Assembly: GCF_000243675.2 (NCBI RefSeq) | Contig: NZ_AHMM02000025.1 | Coordinates: forward strand, 978,092 to 1,042,091 | Source: Leptospira inadai serovar Lyme str. 10 | Lineage (GTDB): Bacteria > Spirochaetota > Leptospiria > Leptospirales > Leptospiraceae | Reading direction: 5' to 3' | Length of the DNA stretch: 64,000 nucleotides | Shown here: piece by piece, positions 49,292 through 56,522 of the stretch | Position numbering within the stretch: position 1 is the stretch's first letter | How the letters are laid out: every line of letters starts with the position of its first letter | Notes under the pieces: model-generated | Seen by the model: the letters and a program-made list of their open reading frames with translations, nothing else | Told to the model about the DNA's origin: nothing | Database searches by the model: none | Translations under genes and position numbers: made by a program

Positions 49292-51136
49292 TTATTCCAG
49301 AATTTGAAAAACGACTCGTCGATTTTTTTGCCGGCCTTCCGGGGTATCGTTGGACGAAATCGGCTGGGAATCTCCGTATCCTTTGGTCTGCACACGATCT
49401 TCGCCGATTCCATGTTTCACTTTAAGATATTCCGCGATAGCGTTCGCTCGATTTTCGGAAAGAGTTTGGTTATCCGTTTTTTTACCGACGTTATCGGTAT
49501 GTCCTTCCACAAGAATTTTTAAATTCGAATTCGACTTCAATAATTCGGCAAGTCGATTCAGCTCCGGTTCGGATTCTTTCGAAATCTCGGATTTTTTCGT
49601 TTCAAAAAATAAATTATTCAGCTGAATTTGACGACCTATCGCTATGGAAGGCAATACGAATTCGACGGCGACTTTTTCCTGATCGGATGGATTCTCTAAA
49701 TTCAAATTTCGGGATACGGTTAGATATCCTTCCTGCTTGGCATAAAATCCGTATTTCTCTCCGTAAGGGAGCACTAGGCTAAAAGACCCGGTCTTAGGAT
49801 CGCTTTTTGCAATACCTAACTCCTTGAAGTTAGTTAAAGATTCATAATGTATTTCCGCGGAAATCGGATTCCCGTTTTCATCGGACACTTTTCCGTTTAC
49901 GACGACGACCGAGTTCGGACGGAAATCCTGAGGGAGATACGCCATATACAGTTTTCCGTCCCTGCTGACATACGCCCATTTACTATTTGCGGGGATGGAG
50001 AAAAAATTGACTCCTTTCAGATTTTCGGAAACTTCCACAGGCTTAGTCCATTGAGTCCAACCGTTCCCGATTCTCCGTGTCACGTAAATGGAGATCCCTT
50101 GGTGACCGTCGCTGGAAAAATACAGGGTTCGATCGTCGCTAGCGAGAAAGGGAGCCATTTCTTCCTTTTCGGTATTGATCGAGCTTCCTAAACTCTGTCC
50201 AAACGAATAGGTTCCGTCTTCCTTTTGAAAGCTAATGTATAAATCCAGTTTTCCGACCGAATCTTCCCGTTGAACCGAAAAGATCATGACCCTACCGGAA
50301 GAAGATAAAGTGGATCCGCCGAAGACTTCCTGAGAAGGGTTACTGCTTTTTCGATAGTTATTATAAAAGCCGGGAAAATCTATGATTTTGGGAACGGACC
50401 AAGTCCCATTTTCGCGAAAGCTTTTGTATAAAGGCACGCGTTTGGCCAGAGCCTCCTTTTTTTTCCGATGTTCCTTCTCTATTGCATCCAGCTTGGCGGA
50501 AATATTCGGGTCATTATCGATATCTTGGTATATTTCCTTTCTTTTATGTTCCAATTCTTCGTCTAGTTTTTTTCTTTGTTCTTCTTCGTCGTAGCTACCG
50601 AAGACATAAAGTTCGTTTCCGCCGGGCAAGGCGGATAATACTGCGGACGGCATATCGTTATTTAAAGGGTGAGGCATTTCCTTTCCGTCTTTCCAGAAAC
50701 CTTTTTCGTCCTTTTCCGCGTACCAAATTTTCTGAGTCCCGTGCCTCCCTTGGGGTCGGAATACAGTCCAAAATAAATATCGTCCATCGGGGGTGACCGT
50801 CGGGTTGATCGAGTATTGATGTCGACTAACGTAGTCGGGAATTTTTTTCAAAGTCCAGGGCTGAATACCGGCTTCTTCGTTAAAAGGGGGTAAATCGAAG
50901 CGCAACGGCATACAATGCTGTTCTTTCATTTCGCATAAAAGGCGAACGGTATGCTGTTGGTATTTTGAAAGTTCGGGACCGAGATCGTTGGATTCGATTT
51001 GTATAAAGTCTTCACCCGAGTGAATGAGTTTTCCGAATTGAAGGAGCTTTCCCTCCACGATTTTTTCTTCCGCTATGAGGGGAAGAAAGCAGGAAAAAAG
51101 TAAGAAAGTATAGATACTCGATATCCGGCCCTTCAT
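49292..51136 (-). CDS. OmpA-family envelope protein with PD40 beta-propeller
   Basis: 614 residues: signal peptide (IYTFLLFSCFLPLIA), PD40/WD40-like blades (ISRDGRYLFWT type: TVTPDGRYLFWTVF, FLASDDRTLYFSSDGHQGISIYVTRR, SKWAYVSRDGKLY), a carboxypeptidase-regulatory-like domain (NGKVSDENGNPISAEIHYE), and a C-terminal OmpA domain (LFFETKKSEI; VEGHTDNVGKKTDNQTLSENRA; KGYGDSQPI). A charged coiled-coil insert (EEEQRKKLDEELEHKRKEI) lies inside the propeller. Probably an outer-membrane-linked, peptidoglycan-binding protein. Confidence 0.9.
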   Translation of the reverse strand: MKGRISSIYTFLLFSCFLPLIAEEKIVEGKLLQFGKLIHSGEDFIQIESNDLGPELSKYQQHTVRLLCEMKEQHCMPLRFDLPPFNEEAGIQPWTLKKIPDYVSRHQYSINPTVTPDGRYLFWTVFRPQGRHGTQKIWYAEKDEKGFWKDGKEMPHPLNNDMPSAVLSALPGGNELYVFGSYDEEEQRKKLDEELEHKRKEIYQDIDNDPNISAKLDAIEKEHRKKKEALAKRVPLYKSFRENGTWSVPKIIDFPGFYNNYRKSSNPSQEVFGGSTLSSSGRVMIFSVQREDSVGKLDLYISFQKEDGTYSFGQSLGSSINTEKEEMAPFLASDDRTLYFSSDGHQGISIYVTRRIGNGWTQWTKPVEVSENLKGVNFFSIPANSKWAYVSRDGKLYMAYLPQDFRPNSVVVVNGKVSDENGNPISAEIHYESLTNFKELGIAKSDPKTGSFSLVLPYGEKYGFYAKQEGYLTVSRNLNLENPSDQEKVAVEFVLPSIAIGRQIQLNNLFFETKKSEISKESEPELNRLAELLKSNSNLKILVEGHTDNVGKKTDNQTLSENRANAIAEYLKVKHGIGEDRVQTKGYGDSQPISSNDTPEGRQKNRRVVFQILE

Positions 51137-51208
51137 GTTATTTCCCCTTGGGGAATTTTATTTTGATCCGTTGTTCTGAAAAGAATTTCTTTGTTTCCAG
51201 GTTTGGGA

Positions 51209-51359
51209 ACAGAAGACAGAAGACAGAGGACGGAGGACAGAACATTGATAAACGGAGTTTCCATCTTCTGGAGAAAAATTCGGTGGTAACCGGTGGTGAC
51301 CAGTGGAATTTTCCGCTATTTCTTGTAATTTTTCCGACATCGGACAGGTTCTGTCCTCG
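51209..51359. repeat. Dispersed CAGAGGACAG-ended repeat, copy E
   Basis: gacagaggacggaggacag, aacattgataaacggagttt, TTCTGGAGAAAAATTC, a diverged middle (gtggtaaccggtggtgacc), AATTTTCC and ggttctgtcctc. The middle differs from other copies, so the loop tolerates change. Confidence 0.8.
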
Positions 51360-51709
51360 GGGGTACGGCGGAAGTTACCAATTTTACTTTGAAATTCTCC
51401 CAAAACGATTTGGACGGGCTCGCAGTTTTATCAAAATGAATCGGCTCTCGTTCGCTATAACCGCACTTTCATCTGCTGTTTCGGTTTTTGCAAAACTAAT
51501 TCGAGATCTTTCGTGGGCCCTTGTTTGGCCGCGTCCCTCAGCTCTTTTTTTATTATAGTATCTTGGTTCAGTAACTTCGGGTCAGGCTCTCCGCTTCGGT
51601 CAAAAAATCGCATCCGCGATTTTGTGACCCCGCGTCGATCCTTCGCGGGTCGTGAAGCGGAGAGTCTGTTTGTAAGTTGCGAGGTTGATTGCTTAGTCCG
51701 ATCTTCCCG
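51360..51709. other. Intergenic stretch with no supported gene
   Basis: About 350 bp between the dispersed repeat and the first CRISPR-like repeat. Short frames only, none with a family match. Contains the three-way-junction structure at 51583-51668. Confidence 0.5.
51583..51668. other. Cloverleaf-like three-way-junction inverted repeat
   Basis: Outer 15-bp stem CAGGCTCTCCGCTTC/GAAGCGGAGAGTCTG (one G-T). Inside are hairpin 1 at 598-629 (relative 51598-51629; GGTCAAAAAATCGC/GCGATTTTGTGACC, one mismatch, ATCC loop) and hairpin 2 at 51630-51648 (CCGCG/CGCGG). The GACC strand of hairpin 1 can alternatively pair with GGGTC at 51647-51651, giving a competing fold. No matching family known to me. 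Confidence 0.7.
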
Positions 51710-51806
51710 CCTTAAATCGAACCAAGTTGGAATTGAAACTTGAATGCGTCTGGATCAGATACTTCTTCGCCGATGACTTGAAATCGAACCATGTGAAATA
51801 ATCGAA
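51710..51806 (+). CRISPR. CRISPR remnant 1: one repeat, one 37-bp spacer, one degenerate repeat
   Basis: Repeat 51710-51739 ends AACCAAGTTGGAATTGAAAC and differs from the repeat at 53397-53426 at two positions in 30. Spacer 51740-51776. A decayed terminal repeat (CTTGAAATCGAACCATGTG, from 51777) follows. No cas genes in the window. Confidence 0.65.
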
Positions 51807-51873
51807 GTTGAAAAAATACTGACGGACAGTATTCTTCGTTCCTGTCGTCGATCCCCCAGGAAAATTCGGTTAC
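51802..51873. repeat. 72-bp direct repeat, copy 1
   Basis: Identical by eye to 53127-53198. Contains a perfect hairpin AATACTG-ACGGA-CAGTATT. On the minus strand it is open in one frame (VTEFSWGIDDRNEEYCP), so it may derive from a lost coding sequence. Confidence 0.85.
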
Positions 51874-52016
51874 GGACACCGACGCCTTCCTCAAAAGAGG
51901 ACGTATGCAGTAGGTCTTAGGAAAAAAGGAATTAGCAAACGGATAAAAGAAACGAAATTCATTCCCTATAGATATGATTCAAAACGGGTGGCACCCGTAA
52001 ACCGCCAAAGAATAGT

Positions 52017-52220
52017 ATGAAATCAATCAACCCTCAATTCATCACCGACGATAAAGGAAAAAAGCTCTCCGTAGTTCTTTCCGTTAAAGAATACAAGGCT
52101 ATCTTAGAAAGCTTAGAAGAACTGGCCGATATCCGACTCTACGATCAAGTGAAAGCTAAAAACGAAAAATCTGTCCCTTTGAAAGATTATCTTAAGAACA
52201 GAAAGAATAATTCAGTCTAA
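52017..52220 (+). CDS. Orphan Phd/YefM/RelB-like antitoxin
   Basis: 67 residues: KKLSVVLSVKEYKAILESLEELADIRLYDQVKAKN followed by a basic C-terminal tail, the layout of Phd/YefM- or RelB-type antitoxins (N-terminal DNA-binding part, C-terminal toxin-binding helix). No cognate toxin frame follows within the next 90 bp, so it is orphaned or works with the toxin at 52540. Lies between the two copies of the 72-bp direct repeat. Confidence 0.7.
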   Translation: MKSINPQFITDDKGKKLSVVLSVKEYKAILESLEELADIRLYDQVKAKNEKSVPLKDYLKNRKNNSV

Positions 52221-52310
52221 AAGAAGCAGTCCAACAAGTGAAACTCTCAAATAGCCAGCAAATGAAAACGCAAAAGCCCTATTCAAGAACTCTTAGAGAG
52301 CTATAATACG

Positions 52311-52550
52311 ATGCGACCTCAAATACAACAAGTCATACAAAAACTCGAACATCTTTCCCCCCGGCGCCTCGCAGAAGTGGACGATTTCATCGACTTTATA
52401 CGACATAGGGACGAGCACGCCCAAGAAGAGAAAGAACCCACTAAAGAGGAAATCCTCGCTGGTATCGCCCAAGGTTATAAAGAAGCTCAACTGATCCTTG
52501 CCGGCAAACTAAAATCGAAATCCCTAGATCAGTTCTTAAATGAACTATAA
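52311..52550 (+). CDS. Antitoxin of a RelE/ParE pair (DUF2281-like)
   Basis: 79 residues. The N-terminus (QVIQKLEHLSPRRLAEVDDFIDFIRHRDE) resembles DUF2281/antitoxin proteins and the C-terminal half is a charged helix (EEILAGIAQGYKEAQLILAGKLKSKSLDQFLNEL) likely to wrap the toxin. It overlaps the downstream toxin start by 11 bp, typical of type II TA operons. Confidence 0.75.
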   Translation: MRPQIQQVIQKLEHLSPRRLAEVDDFIDFIRHRDEHAQEEKEPTKEEILAGIAQGYKEAQLILAGKLKSKSLDQFLNEL

Positions 52551-52866
52551 AGTCGAAACCACTTCGAATTTCGAAAAGGAATTCAAACTCTTAGTCAAGA
52601 AATACCGTTCTCTTAAAAAAGAAATCAAGGAGTTGGGTGAGTCCCTTAAAAAAGACCCAACCCAAGGAACGAGTCTCGGCAAAAACTGTTATAAAATACG
52701 AATCCCGATCGCTTCCAAAGGAAAAGGTAAATCCGGAGGAGCTAGAGTCATTTACTTCGTTATACTCGCTAAAGAAGTCGTTTTTCTGCTCTCTATCTAT
52801 GATAAAGCCGAAAAAGAGAGTATCTCCGACTCAGAACTCGAAGGATTCTTAAAGAAAATTCCTTAA
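52540..52866 (+). CDS. RelE/ParE-superfamily toxin
   Basis: 108 residues: YKVETTSNFEKEFKLLVKKY (N-terminal helices), SLGKNCYKIRIPI, GGARVIYFVI and EVVFLLSIYDKAEKESIS, the RelE/HigB core with the terminal beta strands and the KAEK motif. Expected to cleave mRNA at the ribosome or inhibit gyrase; which of the two cannot be told. Translationally coupled to the antitoxin at 52311. Confidence 0.82.
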   Translation: MNYKVETTSNFEKEFKLLVKKYRSLKKEIKELGESLKKDPTQGTSLGKNCYKIRIPIASKGKGKSGGARVIYFVILAKEVVFLLSIYDKAEKESISDSELEGFLKKIP

Positions 52867-52992
52867 AGCTCATTCAAATCCTAAAGATCATACGTCTATA
52901 ATTCCTACAAATTAGGTATTAGATGTTAGATATAGACGGAGGAGGAACAGTATTCTAAGGGGGCTTACTGCCCAAAGCCAAATCGCCTTGTG

Positions 52993-53128
52993 TTAGGCGC
53001 TAGCGAATGCCAGTCTATAAATATCGGGGCTCAGGCGGAAGGAAGTCGGATCAAAAAAAGCACCGGAAAGATTTGCCAGGATTTAAGTAAAATGCTTACT
53101 CGTGTTATTGTTCTTGAACCGTTATTTC
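52993..53128 (-). pseudogene. Relic of the 3' end and flank of a lipoprotein gene
   Basis: gttaggcgctagcgaatgc ... ctataaatatcggggctca matches, with about three quarters identity, the flank at 55427-55490, and ends with a strand reading ITVQEQ-stop like the end of the 55735-56196 lipoprotein. The relic abuts the second 72-bp repeat. Confidence 0.55.
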
Positions 53129-53198
53129 GAAGTTGAAAAAATACTGACGGACAGTATTCTTCGTTCCTGTCGTCGATCCCCCAGGAAAATTCGGTTAC
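53127..53198. repeat. 72-bp direct repeat, copy 2
   Basis: Same sequence and orientation as 51802-51873, 1,325 bp further on. Between the two copies lie the three TA-type genes; the flanks beyond the repeats diverge after a few bases. Confidence 0.85.
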
Positions 53199-53265
53199 TA
53201 GACATCGACGACTTGCTCACTTCATAGATGGTCCCGAATTTGGGAATACTAAGTGTTTAAGCGGG

Positions 53266-53426
53266 TTTTTAATTGAACCAGAGTGGAATTGAAACTGGAA
53301 TATTTCAGGGTTTGGGTTAACCGGATCCGATTTTTAATTGAACCAGAGTGGAATTGAAACAAGAGCATAGATTTTATTTAGAAATTCTGATGAAGACTTT
53401 CAATCGAACCAAGTTGGAATTGAAAC
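53266..53426 (+). CRISPR. CRISPR mini-array: three repeats, two spacers
   Basis: Two identical 30-bp repeats (53266-53295, 53331-53360; TTTTTAATTGAACC then AGAGTGGAATTGAAAC) and a third, diverged at six positions (53397-53426). Spacers of 35 bp (53296-53330) and 36 bp (53361-53396). The GAATTGAAAC 3' end is typical of type I-B/III repeats. No cas genes or clear leader. Confidence 0.8.
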
Positions 53427-53442
53427 AAATTTAAATCTCTCT

Positions 53443-53568
53443 CAACTGAGGAATTCCTCCAGTTGGAACGCTCGCTGGCGCAAACTCAACTTTCGTTTTT
53501 GCGGGGCTCGACTAAAGGGAGGAAGGTTCTATGAGGATGCCGGATTTGGAAATCCGTGTCCGTTTTGC
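53443..53568. other. Region after the mini-array, palindrome but no gene
   Basis: CAACTG-A-GGAATTCC-T-CCAGTTG near 53443-53466 is a near-perfect palindrome; a GGATTTggAAATCC hairpin lies further on, near 53545. Both sit between the array and the 3' end of the vapC relic and could act as terminators. Confidence 0.4.
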
Positions 53569-53939
53569 TCACCTTTCATAGGGTTTCGTAATTTTCAACT
53601 CCGGCAATGCTTTGTAATGTTTCGCATTAAAAGTATACAAATTCATTTTGTAAGAAATAGAAGTCTGGCCTATCAAACAATCGGTAAAACCAATACCATG
53701 TTTGAATTTATGCTCTTTGAAAATCGATAGAGCTTTCCGAATTTCTTTTTCATCTAACCATAGAACTTCAAACAATGATATGAACTTTTCTACTTTCCGG
53801 AGAGCCTTCGAATCCTTCAATCAATTCGAAATAAGAATAACCGGAAATGGAAATAGTTTCTTCAATGGAATGAAGTTAAGTAATCGCTTTTTCAAAGCCT
53901 CGTAAAATAGTCGATTAGGATATCCGAATCAACCAGCAT
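53569..53939 (-). pseudogene. Decayed VapC-type PIN-domain toxin
   Basis: ATG 53939 begins MLVDSDILIDYFTRL, the VapC N-terminus with the first catalytic Asp, then hits TGA. Continuing requires frame changes: an IEETISISGYSYFELIEG segment (with one in-frame TAA before it) and then KDSKALRKVEKFISLF ... FTDCLIGQTSISYKMNLYTFNAKHYKAL to the stop at 53569. At least two frameshifts and one nonsense codon, so inactive unless sequencing errors are involved. Its start overlaps the vapB stop by 11 bp, the normal operon arrangement. Confidence 0.8.
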
Positions 53940-54180
53940 TTCTAGTTTCGAGCTTCTTTCTTAATTCTCTGGAATAGGACGAGCCGTCTTTTATACCTCT
54001 ATCTTTCCAGATACCAGCCAAATGTAATTTTTGGAGTTCCTTACCGGTATTCTTTTGTTCCTGGAATGGGTGAGCTACCTTTTCATCGATGAAGGTCACT
54101 AAAACCTTACCATTCTGAACTTTGACCTTTTCATCCAAAACGATCTTACCTTTTTTAATCGTGCCGCTAATCGTTATCAT
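53929..54180 (-). CDS. VapB-type antitoxin, intact
   Basis: 83 residues beginning MITISGTIKKGKIVLDEKVKVQNGKVLVTFIDE, an AbrB/MazE-like swapped-hairpin N-terminus, and a C-terminal basic tail (SRELRKKLETRNAG). Partner of the decayed vapC immediately downstream. Retained frame suggests either recent toxin loss or selection to keep anti-addiction activity. Confidence 0.75.
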   Translation of the reverse strand: MITISGTIKKGKIVLDEKVKVQNGKVLVTFIDEKVAHPFQEQKNTGKELQKLHLAGIWKDRGIKDGSSYSRELRKKLETRNAG

Positions 54181-54227
54181 TCATTTTAAATTCCGGACTC
54201 TAAGCTCTCGATTGTCCAAATGGAATC

Positions 54228-54890
54228 CTATAATATCCCGTGGTCTCGAAGATCTCTTTCGGTCAGGTCGGTAATTTCCGAAACCGCCTTAAGATCAATA
54301 CCTTTTGCAAGCATCTTGCGAGCGGCTTCCAGTTTACCCTCTAACTTGCCTTCCAGCCTCCCTTTTTGTATCCCTTCTTGAATCAGTCTTTCTGCCGTGG
54401 TCATCGCTACCTCCTCGTACCTCTCCAATTTCCTGCGATGGAGCATCTCCTTCAATTCTGAAGGCTGGAAATCCTTTACCCAGAAAATATATAAAAGTAA
54501 TTTGTGTAAGATTGCAACTCTTTTAGATTCGTCCCCAATCCCATCTAAGAGAGAAAGTAAGCCGGGTAAATGATTCACAAAAACCGCCTCTCCTTCCCGA
54601 ATCCTCTGTACTACTCCGAGGATGACTTGGAGCGCTATGCTTTCCAATCTCTCTTGTAATTTCACTCCGGACAAATCGAAAAGATCTATTTAAAGTTCGG
54701 AATAAATTCGGATAAGACTCTTGCTTCTCCTTCAAGAAGTTTGAATTGGCTTAAGAAAGTTTCACCTAACGTCCACTGTCTTTCTCCATGATAAAAAACG
54801 AATGGGATTACGATGGAATGGATTCCCTCCGTTCTTACTTGATTCCTGTAGATCTCCGAAAGATAACCTAGCAGTTGGACATAAATGCCT
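54228..54890 (-). pseudogene. Rpn-family (PF04754) recombination-promoting nuclease, broken
   Basis: The 3' part (54228-54674) reads [19 protein letters not shown] ... [34 protein letters not shown], the C-terminal region of Rpn/YhgA-like proteins. Upstream in another frame is [18 protein letters not shown], the conserved FYHG motif, joined by a one-base frameshift near 54692 (NFK-stop against DLFDLSG). The 5' half with the nuclease active site is missing and the break coincides with the start of the dispersed repeat at about 54895. Confidence 0.8.
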
Positions 54891-54894
54891 GTTG

Positions 54895-55267
54895 CAGAGG
54901 ACTGACGACAGAAGACGGATGCGTTCGTTTTCAGAGGACAGAGGTCAGAAGACAGATGCGTTCGTTTTCAGAGGACAGAGGTCAGAAGACAGATGCGTTC
55001 GCTTTGCTCACGCTAGACAGAAGCTGCACGATGTTGGAAAAGTAATAGAGGTAGAGGAAAGATCCAATATAACACAAGAATTTTCCTTTAGAACGTGGAA
55101 ATTCCGCTCATTAATGTTCTGTCCTCTGCAGAAGACAGTAGCTGCTACTAGTTGGTAAGGCAACAGAGGTAGGGGAAAAATCCACTGACACACCCGAATC
55201 TTTCTTTAGAACGTGGAAACTCTGCTTACCTATGTTCTGTCCTCCGTCCTCCGTCCTCTGTCCTCTG
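54895..55267. repeat. Dispersed CAGAGGACAG-ended repeat, cluster F (two main copies)
   Basis: First: repeats of cagaggacagaggtcagaag and gatgcgttcgttttcag, then gctcacgctagacagaagct, cacaagaatt, agaacgtggaaattccgct and atgttctgtcctctgcag (reverse orientation to copy B). Second: gaagacagtagctg, gggaaaaatccac, agaacgtggaaactctgct, atgttctgtcctccgtcctc and a terminal run of cctccgtcctctg-like units. Sits at the broken 5' end of the rpn relic. Confidence 0.85.
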
Positions 55268-55426
55268 AAAGATTTCGGACATGCATAAAATCCGGTTCCG
55301 GAATCAAATTCGATGCGTGATATTTTAGGATAGCCGAACCGGATGTTTCTTACTTGCAAAACTCCTCACGATGAGAGATCGTCCTTCCCAGTGGTAACGA
55401 AAGGTTGAATATTTCAATAGTTGTTA

Positions 55427-55604
55427 GGTGTTAGAGAATGCGGATTTATAAATAGCGGTGCTCAAGTGGAATCGGAGTCGGGGGAGAAAAAGGGAATCGG
55501 GCAGAGCTGCCCGATCCAGTAAAATTGATCAAACGTGTGTTATTGCTGTTGGACGGTGATATCCGTGGGACTGGATGTATTATAAAAGGGCTCGATCACT
55601 CCGT
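55427..55604 (-). pseudogene. Truncated duplicate of the 55735-56196 lipoprotein 3' end
   Basis: 55521-55604 (minus) encodes GVIEPFYNTSSPTDITVQQQ, nearly identical to the lipoprotein C-terminus; the same downstream hairpin CGGGCAG-AG-CTGCCCG (55498-55513) is also duplicated. The 5' part of the gene is missing. Confidence 0.75.
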
Positions 55605-55690
55605 TTGCTTTTTCCAATATATAACCTTGTTATGGGAATTCAGACACCTTTTTTCGCTAAAAAAATGAGAAGGGTGAGTAGAAAACGGAA

Positions 55691-55708
55691 CCGGGCAGAG
55701 CTGCCCGG
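55691..55708 (-). terminator. Hairpin after the lipoprotein gene
   Basis: CCGGGCAG-AG-CTGCCCGG, 26 bp beyond the stop on the minus strand and followed there by a T-rich stretch. An equivalent hairpin follows the truncated duplicate at 55498-55513. Confidence 0.65.
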
Positions 55709-55734
55709 ATCTAGTAAAATTGATCAAACGTGTG

Positions 55735-56196
55735 TTATTGCTCTTGGACGGTTATATCTGTGGGACTTGATGTATTGTAAAATGGTTCAATCACTCCGGT
55801 AAATGCTTGGGAGAAGGTAATCGTATAATTTGTAGATGTATTGGTTGTTACCGTAAACGGGGGGCTGTTCGACGCCGCTAAACCGCAGCTTGTTACAGAA
55901 TAAGCTGTAAAATTTGAAGCAATATTTGTAGTAGTGGATGCGAAAATCAATTTTTGGCCAGCTGCCGCTACGACTTTTACATAACCAATATATCCAAATC
56001 CGGAAGTCGATGGTGAGAAACTTACAGATTGCGCAGAGGTTGTATTTGCGGTTATCTTCGCACAAGAATAGTTGGGTTGGCCTAGTAGCGCATAGAGGGT
56101 GGCCTGGTCCGAATTATTGCTGCTGCTTTTTTGGCAGCCGAAGAACAGGAATCCACAAACTGCGAATCCTGGTAGGGTCATAAATATGCGTTTCAA
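55735..56196 (-). CDS. Small Leptospira-type lipoprotein, 153 aa
   Basis: Signal peptide with lipobox LFFGC (Cys21) followed by a serine/asparagine-rich linker (QKSSSNNSDQATL). The remainder is a Ser/Thr/Asn-rich beta-type domain with two further cysteines (YSCAKI, TSCGLA), a possible disulfide. Function unknown. At least two 3' relics of the same family lie upstream in this window (52993-53128 and 55427-55604), pointing to a family shuffled by recombination. Confidence 0.75.
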   Translation of the reverse strand: MKRIFMTLPGFAVCGFLFFGCQKSSSNNSDQATLYALLGQPNYSCAKITANTTSAQSVSFSPSTSGFGYIGYVKVVAAAGQKLIFASTTTNIASNFTAYSVTSCGLAASNSPPFTVTTNTSTNYTITFSQAFTGVIEPFYNTSSPTDITVQEQ

Positions 56197-56522
56197 TGTT
56201 TTTTACCTATTGGGAAAACTGTAATGCGACATTTTCAATTTGGAATTGTTCCAATTTCAAGGATATTTTTCCTTTTAGGGAACGCCATGTAAAATTATCT
56301 TACACCTGTAACGGGTCAAAATGGCACCTATGGCAGATTCCTGTCTAAAAAATGATTTTGGCTCAATCCTTGCGATGATTATTTTCTTGAATCTTTTTTG
56401 TCAATTTGTAAATTTAGCTCTACCTATTTGAAAAAAAATCGGGATTCCGATAGGTTTTCGGAGTCTTTTTATTCAACCTTTTTTGTATTTTCATTTCAAT
56501 TTCTCCAGGGAGTAGTTTTATT
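56197..56522. other. 326-bp divergent intergenic region
   Basis: AT-rich gap between the divergent lipoprotein and long secreted-protein genes; should hold both promoters. A CAGGGAG ribosome site lies about 10 nt before the ATG at 56523. No operator identified. Confidence 0.5.

Noticed and set aside
51583..51668. Integron attC site
   Set aside because: It folds as a three-way junction rather than one imperfect hairpin, and no paired RYYYAAC/GTTRRRY boxes frame the outer stem. No integrase is present.
51712..51894. 60-codon minus frame over the CRISPR remnant and 72-bp repeat
   Set aside because: It is partly a translated CRISPR repeat; at most a fragment of a lost coding sequence in the 72-mer.
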